Positions 34,641 through 48,812 of a stretch of DNA of 64,000 nt are shown in pieces. The stretch lies in the NCBI RefSeq assembly GCF_029227915.1, contig NC_079879.1, forward strand, positions 1,240,001 through 1,304,000, written 5' to 3'. Position 1 is the stretch's first letter. Each line of letters begins with the position of its first letter. Under the pieces are notes generated by a model. That model made no database searches and had not been told where the DNA came from. It worked only from the letters and a program-made list of their open reading frames with translations. The translations under genes and the position numbers were made by a program. The DNA comes from Hydractinia symbiolongicarpus. Taxonomy: Eukaryota; Cnidaria; Hydrozoa; Anthoathecata; Hydractiniidae.

Positions 34641-37440
34641 GATTTTTTAAATTAATTTTTCACCACTAAAACGCAAGAGACTTGTAGTTTACAAAAATGT
34701 TTTCATTTTTGATGAGACGCTGAATAAAAGAAGTTTAATCGCCGGCAAACTAAAACCCGCGATTGTCCGTATATCATGGACTCGGCCCGTATAGTCAAAT
34801 GTATACAAAGAAAGTACCCAGGGAGTAAACTCATTTCCCGAACGATTTTTTAAATTATTTTTTCACCACTAAAACGCATGAGACTTGTAGTTTTCAAAAA
34901 TGATTTCATTTTTGATGAGACGCTGAATAAAAGAAGTTTAATCGCCGGCAAACGAAAACCCGCGATTTCCCGTATATCCCGGACTCGGCCCGTATAGTCG
35001 AATGTATACAAAGAAAGTACCCGGGGAGTAAACTGATTTCCCGAACGATTCTTTAAATTTTTTTTAACCACTAAAACGCATGAGACTTTTAGTTTACAAA
35101 AATATTTTCATTTTTGATGAGACGCTGAATAAAAGAAGTTTAATCGCCGGCAAACGAAAACCCGCGATTTCCCGTATATTCCGAACTCAGCCCGTATAGT
35201 CGAATGTATACAAAGAAAGTACCCAGGGAGTAAACTGATTTCCCGAACGATTCTTTAAATTTTTTTTCACAACTAAAACGCATGAGACTTGTAGTTTACA
35301 AAAATATTTTCATTTTTGATGAGACGCTGAATAAAAGAAGTTTAATCGCCGGCAAACGAAAACCCGCGATTTCCCGTAAATCCCGGGCCTGGCCCGTATA
35401 GTCAAATGTATACAAAGAAAGTACCCAGGGAGTAAACTCATTTCCCGAACGATTTTTTAAATTAATTTTTCACCACTAAAACGCAAGAGACTTTTAGTTT
35501 ACAAAAATATTTTCATTTTTGATGAGACGCTGAATAAAAGAAGTTTAATCGCCGGCAAACGAAAACCCGCGATTTCCCGTATATTCCGAACTCAGCCCGT
35601 ATAGTCGAATGTATACAAAGAAAGTACCCAGGGAGTAAACTGATTTCCCGAACGATTCTTTAAATTTTTTTTCACAACTAAAACGCATGAGACTTGTAGT
35701 TTACAAAAATATTTTCATTTTTGATGAGACGCTGAATAAAAGAAGTTTAATCGCCGGCAAACGAAAACCCGCGATTTCCCGTAAATCCCGGGCCTGGCCC
35801 GTATAGTCAAATGTATACAAAGAAAGTACCCAGGGAGTAAACTCATTTCCCGAACGATTTTTTAAATTAATTTTTCACCACTAAAACGCAAGAGACTTGT
35901 AGTTTACAAAAATGTTTTCATTTTTGATGAGACGCTGAATAAAAGAAGTTTAATCGCCGGCAAACTAAAACCCGCGATTGTCCGTATATCATGGACTCGG
36001 CCCGTATAGTCAAATGTATACAAAGAAAGTACCCAGGGAGTAAACTCATTTCCCGAACGATTTTTTAAATTATTTTTTCACCACTAAAACGCATGAGACT
36101 TGTAGTTTTCAAAAATGATTTCATTTTTGATGAGACGCTGAATAAAAGAAGTTTAATCGCCGGCAAACGAAAACCCGCGATTTCCCGTATATCCCGGACT
36201 CGGCCCGTATAGTCGAATGTATACAAAGAAAGTACCCGGGGAGTAAACTGATTTCCCGAACGATTCTTTAAATTTTTTTTAACCACTAAAACGCATGAGA
36301 CTTTTAGTTTACAAAAATATTTTCATTTTTGATGAGACGCTGAATAAAAGAAGTTTAATCGCCGGCAAACGAAAACCCGCGATTTCCCGTATATTCCGAA
36401 CTCAGCCCGTATAGTCGAATGTATACAAAGAAAGTACCCAGGGAGTAAACTGATTTCCCGAACGATTCTTTAAATTTTTTTTCACAACTAAAACGCATGA
36501 GACTTGTAGTTTACAAAAATATTTTCATTTTTGATGAGACGCTGAATAAAAGAAGTTTAATCGCCGGCAAACGAAAACCCGCGATTTCCCGTAAATCCCG
36601 GGCCTGGCCCGTATAGTCAAATGTATACAAAGAAAGTACCCAGGGAGTAAACTCATTTCCCGAACGATTTTTTAAATTAATTTTTCACCACTAAAACGCA
36701 AGAGACTTGTAGTTTACAAAAATGTTTTCATTTTTGATGAGACGCTGAATAAAAGAAGTTTAATCGCCGGCAAACAAAAACCCGCGATTTTCCGTATATC
36801 ATCGACTCGGCCCGTATAGTCAAATGTATACAAAGAAAGTACCCAGGGAGTAAACTCATTTCCCGAACGATTTTTTAAATTATTCTTTCACCACTAAAAC
36901 GCATGAGACTTGTAGTTTTCCAAAATGATTTCATTTTTGATGAGACGCTGAATAAAAGGAGTTTAATCGCCGGCAAACGAAAACCCGCGATTATCCGTAT
37001 ATCCCGGACTCGGCCCGTATAGTCGAATGTATACAAAGAAAGTACCCAGGGAGTAAGCTGATTTCCCGAACGATTCTTTAAATTTTTTTTTCACCACTAA
37101 AACACATGAGACTTGTAGTGTACAAAAATATTTTCATTTTTGATGAGACGCTGAATAAAAGAAGTTTAATCGCCGGCAAACGAAAACCCGCGATTTCCCG
37201 TATATTCCGGACTCAGCCCGTATAGTCGAATGTATACAAAGAAAGTACCCAGGGAGTAAACTGATTTCCCGAACGATTCTTTAAATTTTTTTTCACAACT
37301 AAAACGCATGAGACTTGTAGTTTACAAAAATATTTTCATTTTTGATGAGACGCTGAATAAAAGAAGTTTAATCGCCGGCAAACGAAAACCCGCGATTGTC
37401 CGTATATCATGGACTCGGCCCGTATAGTCAAATGTATACA
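34371..37440 (+). repeat. Type 4/11 block with ccgaactcag marker, four marked copies
   Basis: The rare ccgaactcag variant of type 4 occurs at 34371, 35181, 35586 and 36396, intervals of 810, 405 and 810 bp. This gives both a dimer (4-11) and a tetramer (4-11-5-3), combining to a 1,215-bp hexamer (34371 to 35586, 35181 to 36396). The block continues through types 2, 3, 4 and 5 to 37.4 kb. Confidence 0.85.
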
Positions 37441-40400
37441 AAGAAAGTACCCAGGGAGTAAACTCATTTCCCGAACGATTTTTTAAATTATTTTTTCACC
37501 ACTAAAACGCATGAGACTTGTAGTTTTCAAAAATGATTTCATTTTTGATGAGACGCTGAATAAAAGAAGTTTAATCGCCGGCAAACGAAAACCCGCGATT
37601 TCCCGTATATCCCGGACTCGGCCCGTATAGTCGAATGTATACAAAGAAAGTACCCGGGGAGTAAACTGATTTCCCGAACGATTCTTTAAATTTTTTTTAA
37701 CCACTAAAACGCATGAGACTTTTAGTTTACAAAAATATTTTCATTTTTGATGAGACGCTGAGTAAAAGAAGTTTAATCGCCGGCAAACGAAAACCCGCGT
37801 ATTTCCGTATATCACGGACTCGGCCCGTATAGTCAAAAGTATACAAAGAATGTACCCAGGGAGTAAACTCATTTCCCGAACGATTTTTTAAATTATTTTT
37901 TCACCACTAAAACACAAAAGACTTGTAGTTTTCAAAAATGATTTCATTTTTGATGAGACGCTGAATAAAAGGAGTTTAATCTCCAGCAAACGAAAACCCG
38001 CGATTTCCCATAGGTCCCGGACCCGGCCTGTATAGTCAAAAGTATACAAAGAAAGTACGCAGGGAGTAAACTCATTTCCCGAACGATTCTTTAAATTATT
38101 ATTTCACCACTAAAACGCATGAGACTTGTAGTTTTTAAAAATGTTTTCATTTTTGATGGGACGCTGAATAAAAGGAGTTTAATCTCCGGCAAACGAAAAC
38201 CCGCGATTTCCCGTAAGTCCCGGACCCGGCCCGTATAGTCAAAAGTATACAAAGAAAGTACCCAGGAAGTAAACTCATTTCCCGAACGATTTTTTAAATT
38301 ATTTTTTCACCACTAAAACGCATGAGACTTGTAGTTTTCAAAAATGATTTCATTTTTGATGAGACGCTGAATAAAAGAAGTTTAATCGCCGGCAAACGAA
38401 AACCCGCGATTTCCCGTATATCCCGGACTCGGCCCGTATAGTCGAATGTATACAAAGAAAGTACCCGGGGAGTAAACTGATTTCCCGAACGATTCTTTAA
38501 ATTTTTTTTCACAACTAAAACGCATGAGACTTGTAGTTTACAAAAATATTTTCATTTCTGATGAGACGCTGAATAAAAGAAGTTTAATCGCCGGCAAACT
38601 AAAACCCGCGATTGTCCGTATATCATGGACTCGGCCCGTATAGTCAAATGTATACAAAGAAAGTACCCAGGGAGTAAACTCATTTCCCGAACGATTTTTT
38701 AAATTATTTTTTCACCACTAAAACGCATGAGACTTGTAGTTTTCAAAAATGATTTCATTTTTGATGAGACGCTGAATAAAAGAAGTTTAATCGCCGGCAA
38801 ACGAAAACCCGCGATTTCCCGTATATCCCGGACTCGGCCCGTATAGTCGAATGTATACAAAGAAAGTACCCGGGGAGTAAACTGATTTCCCGAACGATTC
38901 TTTAAATTTTTTTTAACCACTAAAACGCATGAGACTTTTAGTTTACAAAAATATTTTCATTTTTGATGAGACGCTGAGTAAAAGAAGTTTAATCGCCGGC
39001 AAACGAAAACCCGCGTATTTCCGTATATCACGGACTCGGCCCGTATAGTCAAAAGTATACAAAGAATGTACCCAGGGAGTAAACTCATTTCCCGAACGAT
39101 TTTTTAAATTATTTTTTCACCACTAAAACGCAAAAGACTTGTAGTTTTCAAAAATGATTTCATTTTTGATGAGACGCTGAATAAAAGGAGTTTAATCTCC
39201 AGCAAACGAAAACCCGCGATTTCCCATAGGTCCCGGACCCGGCCTGTATAGTCAAAAGTATACAAAGAAAGTACGCAGGGAGTAAACTCATTTCCCGAAC
39301 GATTCTTTAAATTATTATTTCACCACTAAAACGCATGAGACTTGTAGTTTTCAAAAATGTTTTCATTTTTGATGGGACGCTGAATAAAAGGAGTTTAATC
39401 TCCGGCAAACGAAAACCCGCGATTTCCCGTAAGTCCCGGACCCGGCCCGTATAGTCAAAAGTATACAAAGAAAGTACCCAGGAAGTAAACTCATTTCCCG
39501 AACGATTTTTTAAATTATTTTTTCACCACTAAAACGCATGAGACTTGTAGTTTTCAAAAATGATTTCATTTTTGATGAGACGCTGAATAAAAGAAGTTTA
39601 ATCGCCGGCAAACGAAAACCCGCGATTTCCCGTATATCCCGGACTCGGCCCGTATAGTCGAATGTATACAAAGAAAGTACCCGGGGAGTAAACTGATTTC
39701 CCGAACGATTCTTTAAATTTTTTTTAACCACTAAAACGCATGAGACTTTTAGTTTACAAAAATATTTTCATTTTTGATGAGACGCTGAGTAAAAGAAGTT
39801 TAATCGCCGGCAAACGAAAACCCGCGTATTTCCGTATATCACGGACTCGGCCCGTATAGTCAAAAGTATACAAAGAATGTACCCAGGGAGTAAACTCATT
39901 TCCCGAACGATTTTTTAAATTATTTTTTCACCACTAAAACGCAAAAGACTTGTAGTTTTCAAAAATGATTTCATTTTTGATGAGACGCTGAATAAAAGGA
40001 GTTTAATCTCCAGCAAACGAAAACCCGCGATTTCCCATAGGTCCCGGACCCGGCCTGTATAGTCAAAAGTATACAAAGAAAGTACGCAGGGAGTAAACTC
40101 ATTTCCCGAACGATTCTTTAAATTATTATTTCACCACTAAAACGCATGAGACTTGTAGTTTTCAAAAATGTTTTCATTTTTGATGGGACGCTGAATAAAA
40201 GGAGTTTAATCTCCGGCAAACGAAAACCCGCGATTTCCCGTAAGTCCCGGACCCGGCCCGTATAGTCAAAAGTATACAAAGAAAGTACCCAGGAAGTAAA
40301 CTCATTTCCCGAACGATTTTTTAAATTATTTTTTCACCACTAAAACGCATGAGACTTGTAGTTTATAAAAATGATTTCATTTTTGATGAGACGCTGAATA

Positions 40401-42789
40401 AAAAGAGTTTAATCGCCGGCAATCGAAAACTCGCGATTTCCCGTAAATCCCGGACTCGGCCTGTATAGTCAAAAGTATACAAAGAAAGTACGCAGGGAGT
40501 AAACTCATTTCCCGAACGATTCTTTAAATTATTTCTTCACCAATAAAACGCATGAGACTTGTAGTTTTCAAAAATGTTTTCATTTTTGATGGGACGCTGA
40601 ATAGAAGAAGTTTAATCGCCGGCAAACGAAAACCCGCGATTTCCCGTAAATCCCGGGCCTGGCCCGTATAGTCGAATGTATACAAAGAAAGTACCCAGGG
40701 AGTAAACTGATTTCCCGAACGATTTTTTAAATTATTATTTCACCACTAAAACGCATGAGACTTGTAGTTTTCAAAAATGATTTCATTTTTGATGAGACGC
40801 TGAATAAAAGGAGTTTAATCTCCAGCAAACGAAAACCCGCGATTTCCCATAGGTCCCGGACCCGGCCTGTATAGTCAAAAGTATACAAAGAAAGTACGCA
40901 GGGAGTAAACTCATTTCCCGAACGATTCTTTAAATTATTATTTCACCACTAAAACGCATGAGACTTGTAGTTTTCAAAAATGTTTTCATTTTTGATGGGA
41001 CGTTGAATAAAAGGAGTTTAATCTCCGGCAAACGAAAACCCGCGATTTCCCGTAAGTCCCGGACCCGGCCCGTATAGTCAAAAGTATACAAAGAAAGTAC
41101 CCAGGAAGTAAACTCATTTCCCGAACGATTTTTTAAATTATTTTTTCACCACTAAAACGCATGAGACTTGTAGTTTTCAAAAATGATTTCATTTTTGATG
41201 AGACGCTGAATAAAAGAAGTTTAATCGCCGGCAAACGAAAACCCGCGATTTCCCGTATATCCCGGACTCGGCCCGTATAGTCGAATGTATACAAAGAAAG
41301 TACCCGGGGAGTAAACTGATTTCCCGAACGATTCTTTAAATTTTTTTTAACCACTAAAACGCATGAGACTTTTAGTTTACAAAAATATTTTCATTTTTGA
41401 TGAGACGCTGAGTAAAAGAAGTTTAATCGCCGGCAAACGAAAACCCGCGTATTTCCGTATATCACGGACTCGGCCCGTATAGTCAAAAGTATACAAAGAA
41501 TGTACCCAGGGAGTAAACTCATTTCCCGAACGATTTTTTAAATTATTTTTTCACCACTAAAACGCAAAAGACTTGTAGTTTTCAAAAATGATTTCATTTT
41601 TGATGAGACGCTGAATAAAAGGAGTTTAATCTCCAGCAAACGAAAACCCGCGATTTCCCATAGGTCCCGGACCCGGCCTGTATAGTCAAAAGTATACAAA
41701 GAAAGTACGCAGGGAGTAAACTCATTTCCCGAACGATTCTTTAAATTATTATTTCACCACTAAAACGCATGAGACTTGTAGTTTTCAAAAATGTTTTCAT
41801 TTTTGATGGGACGCTGAATAAAAGGAGTTTAATCTCCGGCAAACGAAAACCCGCGATTTCCCGTAAGTCCCGGACCCGGCCCGTATAGTCAAAAGTATAC
41901 AAAGAAAGTACCCAGGAAGTAAACTCATTTCCCGAACGATTTTTTAAATTATTTTTTCACCACTAAAACGCATGAGACTTGTAGTTTATAAAAATGATTT
42001 CATTTTTGATGAGACGCTGAATAAAAAGAGTTTAATCGCCGGCAATCGAAAACTCGCGATTTCCCGTAAATCCCGGACTCGGCCTGTATAGTCAAAAGTA
42101 TACAAAGAAAGTACGCAGGGAGTAAACTCATTTCCCGAACGATTCTTTAAATTATTTCTTCACCAATAAAACGCATGAGACTTGTAGTTTTCAAAAATGT
42201 TTTCATTTTTGATGGGACGCTGAATAGAAGAAGTTTAATCGCCGGCAAACGAAAACCCGCGATTTCCCGTAAATCCCGGGCCTGGCCCGTATAGTCGAAT
42301 GTATACAAAGAAAGTACCCAGGGAGTAAACTGATTTCCCGAACGATTCTTTAAATTTTTTTTCACCACTAAAACACATGAGACTTGTAGTGTACAAAAAT
42401 ATTTTCATTTTTGATGAGACGCTGAATAAAAGAAGTTTAATCGCCGGCAAACGAAAACCCGCGATTTCCCGTATATTCCGGACTCGGCCCGTATAGTCGA
42501 ATGTATACAAAGAAAGTACCCAGGGAGTAAACTGATTTCCCGAACGATTCTTTAAATTTTTTTTAACCACTAAAACGCATGAGACTTTTAGTTTACAAAA
42601 ATATTTTCATTTTTGATGAGACGCTGAGTAAAAGAAGTTTAATCGCCGGCAAACGAAAACTCGCGTATTTCCGTATATCACGGACTCGGCCCGTATAGTC
42701 AAAAGTATACAAAGAATGTACCCAGGGAGTAAACTCATTTCCCGAACGATTTTTTAAATTATTTTTTCACCACTAAAACGCAAAAGACT
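37441..42789 (+). repeat. Tetramer-based HOR, types 3-8-6-7, irregular units
   Basis: The core of four monomers (about 811 bp, for example 38699 to 39510) repeats with insertions of types 5, 10, 1 and 4. Type 3 here carries the rare cccggggag junction, also seen near 35.0, 36.2, 44.7 and 45.8 kb, and type 8 carries gaatgtaccc. Larger units of 8 monomers (39510 to 41133, 1,623 bp) are also present. Composition matches the 14.3-24.7 kb region. Confidence 0.82.
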
Positions 42790-44260
42790 TGTAGTTTACA
42801 AAAATATTTTCATTTTTGATGAGACGCTGAATAGAATAAGTTTAATCGCCGGCAAACGAAAACCCGCGATTTTCCGTAAATCCCGGGCCTGGCCCGTATA
42901 GTCAAATGTATACAAAGAAAGTACCCATGGAGTCAACTCATTTCCCGAACGATTTTTTAAATTATTTTTTCACCACTAAAACGCATGAGACTGGTAGTTT
43001 TCAAAAATGATTTCATTTTTGATGAGACGCTGAAAAGAAGGAGTTTAATCGCCGGCAAACGAATACCCGCGATTTCCCGCATATCCCGGACTCAGCCCGT
43101 ATAGTCGAATGTATACAAAGAAAGTACCCAGGGAGTAAACTGATTTCCCGAACGATTCTTTATATTTTTTTTCACCACTAAAACGCATGAGACTTGTAGT
43201 TTACAAAATTATTTTCATTTTTGATGAGACGCTGAATAGAATAAGTTTAATCGCCGGCAAACGAAAACCCGCGATTTCCCGTAAATCCCGGGCCTGGCCC
43301 GTATAGTCGAATGCATACAAAGAAAGTACTCAGTCAGCAAACTGATTTCCCGAACGATTCTTTAAATTAATTTTTCACCACTAAAACGCAAGAGACTTGT
43401 AGTTTACAAAAATGTTTTCATTTTTGATGAGACGCTGAATAAAAGAAGTTTAATCGCCGGCAAACAAAAACCCGCGATTTTCCGTATATCATCGACTCGG
43501 CCCGTATAGTCAAATGTATACAAAGAAAGTACCCAGGGAGTAAACTCATTTCCCGAACGATTTTTAAAATTATTTTTTCACCACTAAAACGCATGAGACT
43601 TGTAGTTTTCCAAAATGATTTCATTTTTGATGAGACGCTGAATAAAAGGAGTTTAATCGCCGGCAAACGAAAACCCGCGATTTCCCGTATATCCCGGACT
43701 CGGCCCGTATAGTCGAATGTATACAAAGAAAGTACCCAGGGAGTAAACTGATTTCCCGAACGATTCTTTAAATTTTTTTTCACCACTAAAACACATGAGA
43801 CTTGTAGTGTACAAAAATATTTTCATTTTTGATGAGACGCTGAATAAAAGAAGTTTAATCGCCGGCAAACGAAAACCCGCGATTTCCCGTATATTCCGGA
43901 CTCAGCCCGTATAGTCGAATGTATACAAAGAAAGTACCCAGGGAGTAAACTGATTTCCCGAACGATTCTTTAAATTTTTTTTCACAACTAAAACGCATGA
44001 GACTTGTAGTTTACAAAAATATTTTCATTTTTGATGAGACGCTGAATAAAAGAAGTTTAATCGCCGGCAAACGAAAACCCGCGATTTCCCGTAAATCCCG
44101 GGCCTGGCCCGTATAGTCAAATGTATACAAAGAAAGTACCCAGGGAGTAAACTCATTTCCCGAACGATTTTTTAAATTAATTTTTCACCACTAAAACGCA
44201 AGAGACTTGTAGTTTACAAAAATGTTTTCATTTTTCATGAGACGCTGAATAAAAGAAGTT
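42790..44260 (+). repeat. Transposed ~1.4-kb satellite segment matching 33.27-34.74 kb
   Basis: At about 42790 a monomer beginning with cgcaaaagacttgtag switches to the type 11 body seen at 33.27 kb. From there to about 44.2 kb the type order 11, 3, 1, 2, 3, 4, 11 and rare variants match, including gcaaacgaatacccg (cgaata at 33535 and 43060) and cccatggag, at a constant offset of 9,525 bp. The flanks are tetramer-block monomers, so this looks like an insertion or exchange between distant array positions. Confidence 0.85.
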
Positions 44261-47200
44261 TAATCGCCGGCAAACGAAAACCCGCGATTTCCCGTATATT
44301 CCGGACTCAGCCCGTATAGTCGAATGTATACAAAGAAAGTACCCAGGGAGTAAACTGATTTCCCGAACGATTCTTTAAATTTTTTTTCACAACTAAAACG
44401 CATGAGACTTGTAGTTTACAAAAATATTTTCATTTTTGATGAGACGCTGAATAAAAGAAGTTTAATCGCCGGCAAACGAAAACCCGCGATTGTCCGTATA
44501 TCATGGACTCGGCCCGTATAGTCAAATGTATACAAAGAAAGTACCCAGGGAGTAAACTCATTTCCCGAACGATTTTTTAAATTATTTTTTCACCACTAAA
44601 ACGCATGAGACTTGTAGTTTTCAAAAATGATTTCATTTTTGATGAGACGCTGAATAAAAGAAGTTTAATCGCCGGCAAACGAAAACCCGCGATTTCCCGT
44701 ATATCCCGGACTCGGCCCGTATAGTCGAATGTATACAAAGAAAGTACCCGGGGAGTAAACTGATTTCCCGAACGATTCTTTAAATTTTTTTTAACCACTA
44801 AAACGCATGAGACTTTTAGTTTACAAAAATATTTTCATTTTTGATGAGACGCTGAGTAAAAGAAGTTTAATCGCCGGCAAACGAAAACCCGCGTATTTCC
44901 GTATATCACGGACTCGGCCCGTATAGTCAAAAGTATACAAAGAATGTACCCAGGGAGTAAACTCATTTCCCGAACGATTTTTTAAATTATTTTTTCACCA
45001 CTAAAACGCAAAAGACTTGTAGTTTTCAAAAATGATTTCATTTTTGATGAGACGCTGAATAAAAGGAGTTTAATCTCCAGCAAACGAAAACCCGCGATTT
45101 CCCATAGGTCCCGGACCCGGCCTGTATAGTCAAAAGTATACAAAGAAAGTACGCAGGGAGTAAACTCATTTCCCGAACGATCCTTTAAATTATTATTTCA
45201 CCACTAAAACGCATGAGACTTGTAGTTTTCAAAAATGTTTTCATTTTTGATGGGACGCTGAATAAAAGGAGTTTAATCTCCGGCAAACGAAAACCCGCGA
45301 TTTCCCGTAAGTCCCGGACCCGGCCCGTATAGTCAAAAGTATACAAAGAAAGTACCCAGGAAGTAAACTCATTTCCCAAACGATTTTTTAAATTATTTTT
45401 TCACCACTAAAACGCATGAGACTTGTAGTTTACAAAAATATTTTCATTTTTGATGAGACGCTGAATAAAAGAAGTTTAATCGCCGGCAAACAAAAACCCG
45501 CGATTGTCCGTATATCATGGACTCGGCCCGTATAGTCAAATGTATACAAAGAAAGTACCCAGGGAGTAAACTCATTTCCCGAACGATTTTTTAAATTATT
45601 TTTTCACCACTAAAACGCATGAGACTTGTAGTTTTCAAAAATGATTTCATTTTTGATGAGACGCTGAATAAAAGAAGTTTAATCGCCGGCAAACGAAAAC
45701 CCGCAATTTCCCGTATATCCCGGACTCGGCCCGTATAGTCGAATGTATACAAAGAAAGTACCCGGGGAGTAAACTGATTTCCCGAAAGATTCTTTAAATT
45801 TTTTTTAACCACTAAAAGGCATGAGACTTTTAGTTTACAAAAATATTTTCATTTTTGATGAGACGCTGAGTAAAAGAAGTTTAATCGCCGGCAAACGAAA
45901 ACCCGCGTATTTCCGTATATCACGGACTCGGCCCGTATAGTCAAAAGTATACAAAGAATGTACCCAGGGAGTAAACTCATTTCCCGAACGATTTTTTAAA
46001 TTATTTTTTCACCACTAAAACGCAAAAGACTTGTAGTTTTCAAAAATGATTTCATTTTTGATGAGACGCTGAATAAAAGGAGTTTAATCTCCAGCAAACG
46101 AAAACCCGCGATTTCCCATAGGTCCCGGACCCGGCCTGTATAGTCAAAAGTATACAAAGAAAGTACGCAGGGAGTAAACTCATTTCCCGAACGATTCTTT
46201 AAATTATTATTTCACCACTAAAACGCATGAGACTTGTAGTTTTCAAAAATGTTTTCATTTTTGATGGGACGCTGAATAAAAGGAGTTTAATCTCCGGCAA
46301 ACGAAAACCCGCGATTTCCCGTAAGTCCCGGACCCGGCCCGTATAGTCAAAAGTATACAAAGAAAGAACCCAGGAAGTAAACTCATTTCCCGAACGATTT
46401 TTTAAATTATTTTTTCACCACTAAAACGCATGAGACTTGTAGTTTATAAAAATGATTTCATTTTTGATGAGACGCTGAATAAAAAGAGTTTAATCGCCGG
46501 CAATCGAAAACTCGCGATTTCCCGTAAATCCCGGACTCGGCCTGTATAGTCAAAAGTATACAAAGAAAGTACGCAGGGAGTAAACTCATTTCCCGAACGA
46601 TTCTTTAAATTATTTCTTCACCAATAAAACGCATGAGACTTGTAGTTTTCAAAAATGTTTTCATTTTTGATGAGACGCTGAATAAAAGAAGTTTAATCGC
46701 CGGCAAACGAAAACCCGCGATTTCCCGTAAATCCCGGGCCTGGCCCGTATAGTCGAATGTATACAAAGAAAGTACCCAGGGAGTAAACTGATTTCTAGAA
46801 CGATTCTTTAAATTTTTTTTCACCACTAAAACACATGAGACATGTAGTGTACAAAAATATTTTCATTTTTGATGAGACGCTGAATAAAAGAAGTTTAATC
46901 GCCGGCAAACGAAAACCCGCGATTTCCCGTATATTCCGGACTCGGCCCGTATAGTCGAATGTATACAAAGAAAGTACCCAGGGAGTAAACTGATTTCCCG
47001 AACGATTCTTTAAATTTTTTTTAACCACTAAAACGCATGAGACTTTTAGTTTACAAAAATATTTTCATTTTTGATGAGACGCTGAGTAAAAGAAGTTTAA
47101 TCGCCGGCAAACGAAAACCCGCGTATTTCCGTATATCACGGACTCGGCCCGTATAGTCAAAAGTATACAAAGAATGTACCCAGGGAGTAAACTCATTTCC

Positions 47201-48656
47201 CGAACGATTTTTTAAATTATTTTTTCACCACTAAAACGCAAAAGACTTGTAGTTTTCAAAAATGATTTCATTTTGGATGAGACGCTGAATAAAAGGAGTT
47301 TAATCTCCAGCAAACGAAAACCCGCGATTTCCCATAGGTCCCGGACCCGGCCTGTATAGTCAAAAGTATACAAAGAAAGTACGCAGGGAGTAAACTCATT
47401 TCCCGAACGATTCTTTAAATTATTATTTCACCACTAAAACGCATGAGACTTGTAGTTTTCAAAAATGTTTTCATTTTTGATGGGACGCTGAATAAAAGGA
47501 GTTTAATCTCCGGCAAACGAAAACCCGCGATTTCCCGTAAGTCCCGGACCCGGCCCGTATAGTCAAAAGAATACAAAAAAAGTACCCAGGAAGTAAACTC
47601 ATTTCCCGAACGATTTTTTAAATTATTTTTTCACCACTAAAACGCATGAGACTTGTAGTTTATAAAAATGATTTCATTTTTGATGAGACGCTGAATAAAA
47701 AGAGTTTAATCGCCGGCAATCGAAAACTCGCGATTTCCCGTAAATCCCGGACTCGGCCTGTATAGTCAAAAGTATACAAAGAAAGTACGCAGGGAGTAAA
47801 CTCATTTCCCGAACGATTCTTTAAATTATTTCTTCACCAATAAAACGCATGAGACTTGTAGTTTTCAAAAATGTTTTCATTTTTGATGGGACGCTGAATA
47901 GAAGAAGTTTAATCGCCGGCAAACGAAAACCCGCGATTTCCCGTAAATCCCGGGCCTGGCCCGTATAGTCGAATGTATACAAAGAAAGTACCCAGGGAGT
48001 AAACTGATTTCCCAAACGATTCTTTAAATTTTTTTTCACCACTAAAACACATGAGACTTGTAGTGTACAAAAATATTTTCATTTTTGATGAGACGCTGAA
48101 TAAAAGAAGTTTAATCGCCGGCAAACGAAAACCCGCGATTTCCCGTATATTCCGGACTCGGCCCGTATAGTCGAATGTATACAAAGAAAGTACCCAGGGA
48201 GTAAACTGATTTCCCGAACGATTCTTTAAATTTTTTTTAACCACTAAAACGCATGAGACTTTTAGTTTACAAAAATATTTTCATTTTTGATGAGACGCTG
48301 AGTAAAAGAAGTTTAATCGCCGGCAAACGAAAACCCGCGATTTTCCGTATATCACGGACTCGGCCCGTATAGTCAAAAGTATACAAAGAAAGTACCCAGG
48401 GAGTAAACGCATTTCCCGAACGATTTTTTAAATTATTTTTTCACCACTAAAACGCAAAAGACTTGTAGTTTTCAAAAATGATTTCATTTTTGATGAGACG
48501 CTGAATAAAAAGAGTTTAATCGCCGGCAAACGAAAACCCGCGATTTCCCGTAAATCCCGGACTCGGCCTGTATAGTCAAAAGTATACAAAGAAAGTACGC
48601 AGGGAGTAAACTCATTTCCCGAAAGATTCTTTAAATTATTTCTTCACCAATAAAAC
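44261..48656 (+). repeat. Continuation of types 3-8-6-7 block, ending in 6-mer doublet
   Basis: Units 5-3-8-6-7 repeat near 44.5 and 45.5 kb. A 6-mer (1, 4, 8, 6, 7, 10) then repeats at 1,216 bp (46605 to 47821). The same 6-mer class occurs at 22.3-24.8 kb. The block ends with type 8, then type 10, then the caccaataaaacg monomer that leads into type 9 at 48.69 kb. Confidence 0.85.
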
Positions 48657-48684
48657 GCATGAGACTTGTAGTTTTCAAAAATGT

Positions 48685-48812
48685 TTTCATTCTTGATAAG
48701 ACGCTGAAAAAAAAGTTTAATCGCGGGCAAACGAAAACCCGAGATTTCCCGAAAATCCGGGGCTTGACCCCTATAGTCAAAAGTACACAAAGAAAGTACC
48801 CAGGCAGTAAAC
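48685..48812 (+). repeat. Divergent type 9 monomer segment, copy 3
   Basis: Carries ttcttgataagacg, a run of eight A, tcgcgggcaaacg, and the rare tail ccggggcttgacccc. That exact tail is otherwise seen only at 24.83 kb. The preceding caccaataaaacg half is also the same as there, at offset 23,914 bp. Confidence 0.88.
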
